Origin: CAWIUB01 sp963839995
GTDB taxonomy: Bacteria; Actinomycetota; Actinomycetes; Mycobacteriales; Jatrophihabitantaceae
Reading direction: 5' to 3'
Assembly (NCBI GenBank): GCA_963839995.1
Contig: CAWIXH010000002.1
Location: 186,001-250,000 of the forward strand
DNA: 64,000 nt
Shown: in pieces, positions 56,701 to 63,766 of the stretch
How positions within the stretch are numbered: position 1 is the stretch's first letter
Layout of the letters: each line of letters begins with the position of its first letter
Notes under the pieces: model-generated
The model's input: only the letters and a program-made list of their open reading frames with translations
Database searches by the model: none
Told to the model about the DNA's origin: nothing
Program-made: the position numbers and the translations under genes

Positions 56701-56793
56701 TTCGACCCCGGTCTGCTCGTCGACGACTACCGCCGCACGGCGCGGCGTGCCCGACGCGTGGTTGAGAGAGTCTTCTACGAGCCGACCGGCTGA
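53746..56793 (+). CDS. glnE: Bifunctional glutamine synthetase adenylyltransferase/deadenylylase
   Basis: The protein of about 1015 residues has two nucleotidyltransferase domains, each with G-x-E-L/DVDVVF-type motifs: GGRELNYVSDVDVVFVAG at about residue 235 and GGCEVGYGSDADVVFVFE at about 745. Helical GlnD-type regulator-binding segments follow (LGAGGLRDVEFAVQLLQL and LGRGGLADVEWTVQLLQL). It adenylylates and deadenylylates glutamine synthetase. The ATG at 53746 has GAGGGG upstream; ATG at 53713 would overlap the amidotransferase stop as ATGA. The 3' end overlaps the convergent PAP2 gene by 19 bp. Confidence 0.94.
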   Translation: MTETAPHIRIAKRLSRFGFADAAAAGELLSGDTLRWWDAAANGPADDAAAAVVAALGRAPDPDRAVRALEQLVARAGPAQGATLRADLEASSPLRARLIPLLGTSIPLGDHLAEHPDDWRVLLGDRDTDGVPVRLLQAVGADPAAPVVGTAGAPSKLAADDAIPALRRAYRRELASIAARDLAGDLDIRAVTESLADLAGHTLQAAVAVAAASLPGEAAPCRLAIVALGKAGGRELNYVSDVDVVFVAGADDPGGDEAAALATATRLSAETMRICGMVAWEVDAALRPEGKAGPLVRTLASHEAYYRRWASTWEFQALLKARPVAGDLDLGARYIAAVSPLVWTAAERPGFVADVQAMRRRVVAHVRSDLAAREIKLGAGGLRDVEFAVQLLQLVHGRGDETLRVAATLPALDALRDGGYVGRDDALSLSDAYRFLRAAEHRVQLRRLRRTHLVPDDPAELLVLARAMGYRPDARGDARDVWNAERALHAREVRRLHEKLFYRPLLDAVAHVPSEHLRLTTTEAGRRLAALGFADPRGALHHIGALTRGLSRRAAIQRALLPVMLSYFSEAPEPDAGLRAYRRVSDALGATPWYLRLLRDEGAVAARLASVLGTSRYVSEMLVRAPEALALLADDDALVPRPSDELHTAMVEAALRQPDDTAAVAVVRGLRRRELLRIAFADMLGRLDVTEVGEAISATTEATLDATLQVTRRSVAAELGRTEVPIEFAVIAMGRLGGCEVGYGSDADVVFVFEPRDPRLPEEAGARIAHDIAERTRKLLSAPSSDPPLGVDANLRPEGRNGPLVRSLRSYERYYARWSSAWEAQALLRARFCVGDAGLGERYVRLVDPVRYPPNGIAAEDLVEIRRLKGRVDSERLPRGADSSTHLKLGRGGLADVEWTVQLLQLAHGHAVEGLRTPRTLDALRGAAAAGLVSEDDAGALEAAWRLATQARNAIMLVRDKAEDQLPTTGTALIGVGRTMGYPAGFDPGLLVDDYRRTARRARRVVERVFYEPTG

Positions 56794-57641
56794 GCGATCC
56801 GTTCGATCCTCTCGTCCGGCGGGTGGCGGTCCACGACCTGCCGGAAGGCGCCATGGCCGGACAGCAGCCATTGCATGCCGAATCCGACCAGGACGATCAG
56901 CACCCCCCCGACCGCGTCGAGGACGAAGTGGTTGGCCGTGCCGACGATGACCAGCAGCGTCCCCATCGGGTAGAGCGCGCCGAGCACCCGAACCCAAGTG
57001 CGGCGGGCGCACATCACGATCGCGATGCCGGCCCACAGCGCCCAGCCGATGTGCAGGCTCGGCATCGCGGCGAACTGGTTGGAGTGCTCGGCGATCTTCG
57101 GGTCGGCCAGCGAACCCCAGGTGTGGAACTTGACGAGAGTGTCTATGTATCCGTACTGCGGCAGCAGCCGGGGTGGGGCGAGCGGGTACAGGTAGAAGCC
57201 GGCGAGCGCGGTGATTGTCAGCCAAAACAGTACGGTGCGGGCGCCGCGGTACACCCGCTGGCGCCGGACGAACAGCCAGATCAGCACGCCGCCGGTGACG
57301 ACGAAGTGCAGCGTGGCGTAGTAGTAGTCCATCACCTGTGCGAGGGCTTCGTGCGCCGCCACGAACTTGTTGACCGACAGCTCGAAGTCCAGATGCAGGA
57401 CTTGTTGCAGGTGCTGGACGCTGACGCCGTGCCGCAGTGCGATCGAGGCTTGTTCAGGTATCGAGTTGCGGCCGAGATCGTAGAGCCAGTAGCTCAGCGC
57501 GATGATGGCGAGCTCCTGCCACCACAGCGGACGACGATAGCGCAGCAGCCGGTGCGGGAGCAGGCCGCCGAAACGCCGCTGCGCAGGCACCACAGCGGTG
57601 CGCGGAGCGGCGTGCAGTTCCGTGTCGACGATGGCAGGCAT
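56775..57641 (-). CDS. PAP2-superfamily membrane protein (inositol-phosphotransferase-like)
   Basis: The 288-residue protein has about six membrane helices and the PAP2_3-type motifs AMPSLHIGWALW (His) and GTANHFVLDAVGG (His and Asp). These form the phosphatase-like active site facing the outside. Relatives in actinobacteria are usually called phosphatidic acid phosphatase or inositolphosphotransferase Aur1/Ipt1-like. The ATG at 57641 gives a short cytosolic N-terminus; a longer frame upstream reads through the ion-channel remnant and is unlikely. Confidence 0.85.
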   Translation of the reverse strand: MPAIVDTELHAAPRTAVVPAQRRFGGLLPHRLLRYRRPLWWQELAIIALSYWLYDLGRNSIPEQASIALRHGVSVQHLQQVLHLDFELSVNKFVAAHEALAQVMDYYYATLHFVVTGGVLIWLFVRRQRVYRGARTVLFWLTITALAGFYLYPLAPPRLLPQYGYIDTLVKFHTWGSLADPKIAEHSNQFAAMPSLHIGWALWAGIAIVMCARRTWVRVLGALYPMGTLLVIVGTANHFVLDAVGGVLIVLVGFGMQWLLSGHGAFRQVVDRHPPDERIERIAQPVGS

Positions 57642-57696
57642 CACACTGATTGTCTCACTCGGGTGCGACAACGTTTCTGGCTGCGCGGGCCAATTC

Positions 57697-57837
57697 TCAG
57701 CTGCCCTTGCCTGCCTTCGACGCCGCCGGACGGACCGTAACCAGACGATCACCCGCTCGCACCGTGAGCGGATGCCCATCTTCGAAGCGCAACAGCGCCC
57801 CCTCGCGCAGGATTCCCATCACCACCTCGGCGTCCAC
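57697..57837 (-). pseudogene. C-terminal remnant of a TrkA-C-like (potassium channel/transport) protein
   Basis: 46 residues on the minus strand read EVVMGILREGALLRFEDG and LTVRAGDRLVTVRP before a TGA. A GD-RLV strand ending like this is typical of the RCK/TrkA-C ligand-binding domain. The rest of the gene is absent. The gene-poor zone 57642-58510 otherwise holds only the PIN remnant and a hairpin. Confidence 0.4.
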
Positions 57838-57959
57838 CGATCATGGACTATCCGGCCCCGTTTGCCGGGGAAGAGAGGGGGTGACGAACACGGCGGAGGC
57901 TGTTGCGGCGGCGGTGCGGCCGGTGCCGGACGTCAGCCGGTAGGCCCGGACTAGCAGGG

Positions 57960-58211
57960 TTACAGCAGGGCGAGGAAGACCGCTGGGGTGTAGACCGGGA
58001 TCTACAGGGCCAGGCCGTGCATATCGGTGTCGCCGGACACGATCACCGCCCAGGAGGCCTCGGCCAGGCCGATCAGGTAGTCATCGTCCGGGTCCGGCGA
58101 CCGGACCGACGGAACGCCGTCGGGGTCGTTCACGAGAAATCTCGACGGCAAGGTATTCGCTATCACGGAAATCTGTCCAAGATCATGCGGACTTCTTGCG
58201 GATTGAACCAA
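57960..58211 (-). pseudogene. PIN-domain toxin remnant with a premature stop
   Basis: The minus strand encodes a PIN C-terminal half: VRSPDPDDDYLIGLAEA and VIVSGDTDMHGLAL, with acidic residues expected in the active site. A TAG at 58002-58004 interrupts the frame. In-frame continuation gives IPVYTPAVFLALL and a natural TAA at 57960-57962, the normal end of this family. The N-terminal half is missing. So the gene is truncated and also carries a nonsense mutation. Confidence 0.65.
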
Positions 58212-58288
58212 GATGATCGTCGTTTGAACAGCTCACACGTCGTAGTAGAGCTCGAACTATTCCGGGGTGATTGGCCGCAGTTGGTAAC

Positions 58289-58322
58289 CGCTGGAGGCCC
58301 CCATTTTCTGGGACCTCCAGCG
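58289..58322. terminator. Hairpin with 9-bp perfect stem
   Basis: CGCTGGAGG pairs with CCTCCAGCG, with a further inner CCCA/TGGG helix around a T-rich loop. No U-tract follows, so it is either an intrinsic-like terminator without tail or an attachment-type structure in the accessory zone. It lies between the PIN remnant and the intact vapBC pair. Confidence 0.4.
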
Positions 58323-58510
58323 TTGATCGTCGATGACTGATGACGACCTGTAGCGAATCTCCTGCGGAATCCCTGCGGAATCACGAAGATCAATTCGGGG
58401 CAGCACTGTAGATCAATTTCAGTTGAGGTAGGCGAGTCGCCGTGTGCCGTGCGGCCGCAGCGGGCCTCGCGGTGGCACACTCAGGACAGACGACGACTGG
58501 AGGAACCCTC

Positions 58511-58702
58511 GTGACCAGCAGCCCCGACTCGGTCGCATCCGCCGATGCACGCCGGCGCGCTGGCATCGACGAGCTGTTCCGCGACGTGAAGCCGATCGGC
58601 TCGATCGACGACCTTGCCGCGGCGGGTGTGTTCGAGAGCGACGACGAGCTCGACGAGTTCTTGGCGTGGGTGCGCGCGGAGCGCAACGCCAACCTCGCCT
58701 GA
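58511..58702 (+). CDS. vapB: VapB-like antitoxin
   Basis: The 63-residue acidic protein has a helical start (RRRAGIDELFRDVKPIGS) and the segment FESDDELDEFLAWVRAERN, typical of short antitoxins paired with PIN toxins. GTG at 58511 with GGAGGA six bases upstream is a good start. The toxin gene follows after 6 bp. It would neutralise the toxin and probably repress the pair's promoter, although no clear ribbon-helix-helix is visible. Confidence 0.75.
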   Translation: MTSSPDSVASADARRRAGIDELFRDVKPIGSIDDLAAAGVFESDDELDEFLAWVRAERNANLA

Positions 58703-58708
58703 TCGGGT

Positions 58709-59110
58709 ATGGCTCGAGTCGTCCTGGACACCGACGTCGCATCTCTGATCATCAAGCAGCGTCTGCCAGCTTCGCTCGCCATGAAGATCACTGGGATGCA
58801 GAGCGCGGTCACCTTCGTGACTCGCGGTGAGTTGACCAAGTGGTCGGTCATGCGGAACTGGGGCGCGCCAAGGCGAGCAGATCTCGAGCGGTGGATCGCC
58901 GCGCAAGCGCCGATTCCGGTCACGGACGACGTGGCACGGACCTGGGGTGAGATCTCGGCCTACGCCGCGAAGCGGGGCCGACCACGGCCGATCAACGACA
59001 CGTGGATCGCGGCCTGCTGCCTCACGTTCGACCTGCCGCTCGCGACCCTGAATGTCGGCGACTTCCAGGATTTCGTCGACCACGAGGGCCTGGTCCTGAT
59101 TGCGGCGTAA
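58709..59110 (+). CDS. vapC: PIN-domain ribonuclease toxin, VapC family
   Basis: The 133-residue protein is a complete PIN domain: the first Asp in RVVLDTDVASLI, Glu in TRGELTKWSV, Asp in NDTWIAACC and the last Asp in LNVGDFQDF. These acidic residues bind Mg for RNA cleavage. It directly follows the antitoxin gene, forming an intact VapBC pair, in contrast to the decayed pairs at 38560-39075 and 57960-58211. Confidence 0.9.
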   Translation: MARVVLDTDVASLIIKQRLPASLAMKITGMQSAVTFVTRGELTKWSVMRNWGAPRRADLERWIAAQAPIPVTDDVARTWGEISAYAAKRGRPRPINDTWIAACCLTFDLPLATLNVGDFQDFVDHEGLVLIAA

Positions 59111-59592
59111 TTCAACGGCGGCCTCGCGGTCGACGTCACGTGGCGGCTCCTGGTGCGAGCCTCCCGCCTCCGGAGAGCGAAAAAAGGATGAATGAGTGGT
59201 GCTGACAATGACTGAAACCGTTGCTGCGTAAGGGGATTCAGCGTTTGTCGTCGATGGCCGAAAACGGCTATCGACGAACCTCTTGTTGCCCCAGTGTTGC
59301 CCGACGGAGATCAACTTCTATCGTGCTGATGCCGAGTCGGCGGGCTGGACCTTGCTGGCTGCCAGCCGATTGGCGCGCGGCCGATGCGGGGTCCAGGTCT
59401 CAAGGCGTACGCGCGAGTCCGTAGCGCGACGCCTGTGCTGGAACGTCGGCTGACGCGACGGCGGAACCGTTCGATATCGCCGATTACCGCGTGCTTGCTC
59501 GCGGGCGGCGTCTTTGACGTTCTGTGCGGCCCGGCTCGGGTTGCGGCGAACGGGCGGTGTCGGCCGCCGGAGGTGGCTGCGAGCATCGGGCC
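59111..59592. other. Gene-free stretch with a strong hairpin
   Basis: No coding frame here is supported. At 59248-59277 there is a hairpin with an 8-bp outer stem (TCGTCGAT/ATCGACGA) and a 4-bp inner stem (GCCG/CGGC) around AAAA, separated by one mismatch pair. It could be a terminator-like or mobile-element structure. Nothing else is recognisable. Confidence 0.5.
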
Positions 59593-60530
59593 ATGCAGCC
59601 GCTCACCAAGTCCGGAGTCTTCTGGCTCGCGAGCGCACCCGACCGGAGGGTTCCTGGCGAACTCGTCCTGGACGCCGAGGGGCTGCGACTGACGGCGTTT
59701 CAGCCTCTCAGTGAACCGCTCGGGGCAGGGCAGATTGCTCGTGGCGGGCCGCACCGTGTCCACTGTGACCGCGTGTATGCGGAGTTCTTCGACGGTCAAG
59801 ACGCGACACTGCTGGGCGTTGCCGGTTTCGTGAATCGAGCTCCCGGTGTCCGGGATTCGGAACGGTTCGACCTCGACGCTGTCCTCATCGGAGGGCACAC
59901 CAACGCCTCGAGCTACAGCGCGGTGCACGTCCGACGTGCTGAATGGCTGGGCCAACCCGGAACCGTTGACTCGCGAGCTCGAAAACGGCCGAACCGTCCT
60001 CACCGTCGAGCCCACGACGCTCACCGAAACGCGTTGGCGCGATTGGATCATCCGACTTCGCGCGTACCCGGAGGGCCGGTAGGGCCCTGACGTTCACCTC
60101 GACCAGCAAGTGCAGATGGAAATCGAGGGTCCACCGACCGGACTACGGGATCTCATCGATGGTCCAATGCGAGCGCTCCAGGACCTGTTCGTCGTGATGG
60201 TCGGCGATCCGGTGGTCATCACCGAGCTCTTTGTGCGGCCGAACGACCCCGCCTGGACTGAGCCCCTGCCGCAAACCTACTTTCACACGCGGCAACCGGA
60301 ACCGTCACAGCGCGTTGGCCCGTCGCGTTTCCGCAACTGGGACAGCCGAACGCTGGTCGTGCTCGATGATCCCGGGATCAGCTTCGTCGATCTCGTACCG
60401 GCTTGGCTCGACCTCTACGAGTCTCTGGGCTACGGGGTCCAATTGCTGTGTGCCCCGATGTCTGCACCGTTCATGTACATCGATAGCAGGTACAGGTTCG
60501 TGTTCCAGGCAGTCGAAGGAAGCCCCGACT
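59593..60530 (+). pseudogene. ApeA N-terminal-domain-like protein, broken (abortive-infection type)
   Basis: From the ATG at 59593 the frame reads KSGVFWLASAPDRRVPGEL and DAVLIGGHTNASSYSAVHV. It shifts frame near 59935 to NGWANPEPLTRELENG, hits an in-frame TAG at 60080-60082, and resumes with DVHLDQQVQMEIEGPPTGL to about YRFVFQAVEGSPD. This resembles the ApeA N-terminal domain found in abortive-infection proteins, which carry a HEPN RNase domain after it. That domain is missing: the sequence switches to a recombinase-element gene at about 60530. At least three lesions. Confidence 0.55.
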
Positions 60531-60561
60531 CACTACCCGTGTCGAGGACCTCGCGGTCGCG

Positions 60562-60957
60562 TTGCGCGCGTACGCGACGGGCGTCTGCGCCACGGAGGCG
60601 GCTGTTGAGCTGCTGATCGGGCACCGGCGTTGGCTGACTCGTGCTGATTTCGTCGACGCGTTCGTGACCGTGTGGCCGGCCGATCCGATGCTGGGCGGGG
60701 ATGTGTCGGTGGCGCAGGTTGACTGGCCGGCCGCGGTTGCCGCGCTGGACGCCGGCGTGTTGGCATGCTCGCGGGGTGAGGCGGCGATGCTGCGGATCGC
60801 GGCCAGCCTCGCGGGCGGTGGCGCGGTCGATCTCGGTCGGGCGGTGACCTGCCTGGACGAGGTGAACCTGGTGCTGGTCGGCGAGGCGGTGGCGCACACG
60901 GGCGGCCTGGACGCGTGGCGGGTGCCGTTCGTGCTCGGCATGCGGGTGCAGCGGTGA
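60562..60957 (+). CDS. Hypothetical protein of a serine-recombinase element, 5' end truncated
   Basis: The 131-residue frame from a TTG at 60562 continues upstream in sense to about 60530 (TTRVEDLAVALRAYATGVC), but no ATG or GTG is in frame before the ApeA-like remnant. The likely original start codon was lost at the junction. The protein is alanine-rich and helical (AAVELLIGHRRWLTRADFVD). I do not know its function. It stands first in a row of four overlapping genes ending with the recombinase. Confidence 0.55.
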   Translation: MRAYATGVCATEAAVELLIGHRRWLTRADFVDAFVTVWPADPMLGGDVSVAQVDWPAAVAALDAGVLACSRGEAAMLRIAASLAGGGAVDLGRAVTCLDEVNLVLVGEAVAHTGGLDAWRVPFVLGMRVQR

Positions 60958-61505
60958 ACGCGCGACGCCGGGCGCCTGGGTTCGGCGGCGCGCAGCCGCC
61001 GTCGCCAGCGCGGACGGTGGCCGGCGTGGGTTCGGTGCGGGTCACCCGGGCGCGGCATCCGCTGGCCGGGCAACTGCTTCCGGTGCTGGGCCGGATGCGC
61101 CGCCACGGCCGGGTGGAGCTGTTGGTGGTGCTGCCCGACGGGAGCAAGACGTTGCTGCCCGCGGGCTGGACCGACGCCGGCGATGCCGAGCGGTCCACCG
61201 GCGACGACGCTCCCGCGGCGGCGACGTTGGGGTCGCTGCGCGACCTGCTGCACGCCACAGCGGTGCTGGCTGTCGTTGTTGCCCGAATCAGCGAAGGCGA
61301 GGGGCAGGCTGCACGGCAGTCACCGTGTCAGGAGGACAACCGTGCAACCTACCCAGCTCAGTCTGATGCCCGATCAGCTGCCGGCGTCACCGGCCACCCT
61401 GCTCGGTCAGTTCCCCGAAGCCCAGCTCGCGGCCGCGGTCGCCGTGCTGGCCGGCCTGATCGCCAAAGCGGTGGTGGCCGGACCCGATCTCGGGGAGGCC
61501 GGTGA
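60954..61505 (+). CDS. DUF5372-like protein of the recombinase element
   Basis: The 183-residue frame begins with GTG at 60954, overlapping the previous stop as GTGA. Its core HPLAGQLLPVLGRMRRHGRVELL and the ending LLPAGWTDA are like DUF5372, a family that accompanies recombinase genes. The last third (RATYPAQSDARS onward) is low-complexity and overlaps the next gene by 164 bp, so the natural stop may have been lost. Function unknown. Confidence 0.6.
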   Translation: MNARRRAPGFGGAQPPSPARTVAGVGSVRVTRARHPLAGQLLPVLGRMRRHGRVELLVVLPDGSKTLLPAGWTDAGDAERSTGDDAPAAATLGSLRDLLHATAVLAVVVARISEGEGQAARQSPCQEDNRATYPAQSDARSAAGVTGHPARSVPRSPARGRGRRAGRPDRQSGGGRTRSRGGR

Positions 61506-61512
61506 TGAGTGA
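61342..61512 (+). CDS. Small protein of the recombinase element
   Basis: The 56-residue protein starts with GTG at 61342, with GGAGG six bases upstream, and contains LLGQFPEAQLAAAVAVLAGL, likely a single helix pair. It overlaps the recombinase start by 8 bp. No family is recognised. Small genes like this often sit directly before such serine recombinases. Confidence 0.6.
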   Translation: MQPTQLSLMPDQLPASPATLLGQFPEAQLAAAVAVLAGLIAKAVVAGPDLGEAGDE

Positions 61513-63766
61513 GACCAGCAAGCTCAGCGTCGGGCATCTCACTCGGCTGGCGATCGTTTATCTCCGGCAATCGACTCCCGGTCAGCTCGAACGCAATCCG
61601 GAGTCCACTCGGCGCCAGTACGCGTTGGCCGAGCGGGCGGTGGCTCTGGGCTGGCCCCGCTCGGCGGTGCGGGTGATCGACGCCGACCTGGGCCTGAGCG
61701 GGACCAGCGCGGCCGCCCGCTCCGGGTTCGGTGAGCTGACCAGCCTGGTCGGGCTCGGGCAGGTCGGCATCGTGCTCGCCTTGGAGGTCTCCCGGCTGGC
61801 GCGCAACAACAGCGACTGGTACCGGCTGCTGGACCTGGCCGGGATGACCGACACGCTGATCGGCGACGCCGACGGCATCTACCATCCCGGGTTGTTCAAC
61901 GACCGGATGCTGCTCGGGCTCAAGGGGACCATGAGCGAGGCCGAGATCCACGTGCTGCGGGCCCGCCTCGACGGCGGGATCCGCACCAAGGCCGCCCGCG
62001 GTGAACTGCGCCGCGGCCGGCCGGTCGGGCTGGTCTGGGGCGAGCGTGACGGACAGATCCTGCTGCACCCCGACGAGGCGGTGACCGGGCTGATTGCGGC
62101 GATCTTCACCCGGTTCGCCGCCTGCGGGTCCGCGCGCGGCGTGTGGCTGTGGCTGCGCGAACAGCAGCTGAAGTTCCCGCTGCAACCGACCGGCTACCTG
62201 CGCGGCGAACAGATCATCTGGGTCGAGCCCACCTACCATGCGGTGCACAGCGTGCTCACCCACCCCGCTTACGCCGGCGCGTACGTGTTCGGCAAGACCC
62301 GCCAACACCGCTACGTCGACGCCGGTGGGGTGCCGCGGGTACGCCGCCGCAAGTTACCGCAGGATCAGTGGGAGGTGCTCATCCCCGACCACCATCCCGG
62401 GTTCATCGACTGGGACACCTACCAGGCCAACCAGGCCCGGCTGCGCGCCAACACCCGCCCGGTCGCGCACGAGCCGGGCACCGGCGCGGTGCGTGAGGGC
62501 TGCGCGCTGCTGCAGGGCCTGGCCAGCTGCGGGGTCTGCGGCCGCAAACTGGCCGTCTACTACGACGGCCCGCACAAGGCGACCCCGGGCTACTACTGCA
62601 CCGGCACCGGTCAGCTCGTCGACGGGCGCGGCACCCGGCACCTGCGTGTGGGCGGCGTCGCGATCGACGCCGCGGTCGGCCAGGCGTTCCTGGCCGCGCT
62701 CGCCCCGGCCGCCCTGCAGGCCTGCCTGGCCGCCGCCGAGCAACTCGAGAACGGACACGACAGCGCGCTGGCCCAGTGGCGGCGCGAGGTGCAACGCGCC
62801 CGCTACGACGCGAGCAAGGCCGAGCGCCGCTACCGGGCCGTCGACCCGGACAACCGGCTGGTGGCCCGCGGGCTGGAAGCCGACTGGGAGAAAGCGCTCG
62901 CCGCGCTGGCCGACGCCGAGGCTGAACTCGCCCGCCGGGAAGCCGCCCGACCCACCACGCTGAGCGCCGCCGACCGCGCCGCCGTCCTCGCGCTCGGCGA
63001 CGACCTCGACCAAGTGTGGTCGGCGCCCACCACCACCGACAAGGACCGCAAGCAACTGCTGCACACCCTGCTCGACGAGGTCAACATCAGCGTGCACCGC
63101 GACCACGGACACGGCCACGCCGAGCTGCTGCTGCGCTTCAAAGGCGGCGCGATCAGCGAACTGAGCGTGCCGATCAAACGCAAACCACCCGCCATCCGCA
63201 CCGACGAGGACACCGTCGAGCTCGCCCGCCGGCTCGCCGTGCATTACCCCGACGCGACGATCGCCGGGATCCTCAACCGGCAAGGACGCCGCACAGCCCG
63301 AGGAATGTCGTTCACCGCCAGTAGGGTCCAGGGCCTGCGGCACTACTGGCACATCGACGCCCACCAGCCCGGCACCACCGGACCCGAAGGAGAGCTGCTC
63401 ACCGTGGCCGACGCCGCCGCGCAACTCCGCCTGGCCCCATCCACCCTGCACCGCTGGCTGGGCGACGGATTCATCGCCGGCGAACAACTCACCGCCGGCG
63501 CGCCCTGGCGGATCCGGCTCACCGACCACATCCGTGCCCTATTCGTCGACGACGCCCCCGACGGCTGGCTGGCCATGCTCGAAGCCACCCTCGCCTACGG
63601 CGTGTCCCGCCAGACCCTGTTGCAGCGTGTCAAGCGCGGCGAACTGCACTGGCCTGCCTCCCAGATTTCGGACACCGGCCCTTATAGGGTCCGGACCGGA
63701 ATGGAGGATGGGAAATGTCAGAACGGCGCAGGAAGTATTCGCCCGAGTTTAAGGACGAGGCGGTAA
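61505..63766 (+). CDS. Large serine recombinase, C-terminus replaced by IS sequence
   Basis: The protein of 753 residues has a resolvase-type catalytic domain with the nucleophile Ser23 in VYLRQSTPGQ. The catalytic Arg residues follow (LEVSRLARN). A recombinase domain (YAGAYVFGKTRQHRY), a zinc ribbon (CGVCGRKL, YYCTGTG) and a coiled coil precede a C-terminal HTH (TVADAAAQLRLAPSTLHRWLGD). It would integrate or excise the element. From about residue 715 the frame runs into IS3-like sequence, so the last residues are foreign. ATG at 61505 has GGGGAGG upstream. Confidence 0.85.
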   Translation: MSETSKLSVGHLTRLAIVYLRQSTPGQLERNPESTRRQYALAERAVALGWPRSAVRVIDADLGLSGTSAAARSGFGELTSLVGLGQVGIVLALEVSRLARNNSDWYRLLDLAGMTDTLIGDADGIYHPGLFNDRMLLGLKGTMSEAEIHVLRARLDGGIRTKAARGELRRGRPVGLVWGERDGQILLHPDEAVTGLIAAIFTRFAACGSARGVWLWLREQQLKFPLQPTGYLRGEQIIWVEPTYHAVHSVLTHPAYAGAYVFGKTRQHRYVDAGGVPRVRRRKLPQDQWEVLIPDHHPGFIDWDTYQANQARLRANTRPVAHEPGTGAVREGCALLQGLASCGVCGRKLAVYYDGPHKATPGYYCTGTGQLVDGRGTRHLRVGGVAIDAAVGQAFLAALAPAALQACLAAAEQLENGHDSALAQWRREVQRARYDASKAERRYRAVDPDNRLVARGLEADWEKALAALADAEAELARREAARPTTLSAADRAAVLALGDDLDQVWSAPTTTDKDRKQLLHTLLDEVNISVHRDHGHGHAELLLRFKGGAISELSVPIKRKPPAIRTDEDTVELARRLAVHYPDATIAGILNRQGRRTARGMSFTASRVQGLRHYWHIDAHQPGTTGPEGELLTVADAAAQLRLAPSTLHRWLGDGFIAGEQLTAGAPWRIRLTDHIRALFVDDAPDGWLAMLEATLAYGVSRQTLLQRVKRGELHWPASQISDTGPYRVRTGMEDGKCQNGAGSIRPSLRTRR

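Noticed and set aside
58002..58211. Intact 69-residue protein on the minus strand
   Set aside because: It is a PIN C-terminal half ending at a premature TAG, with natural sequence continuing in frame behind it, so it is listed as a pseudogene.
60110..60616. Separate 168-residue gene
   Set aside because: It is in the same frame as the preceding block after one TAG and continues the ApeA-like domain. Its last residues are recombinase-element sequence read out of frame.
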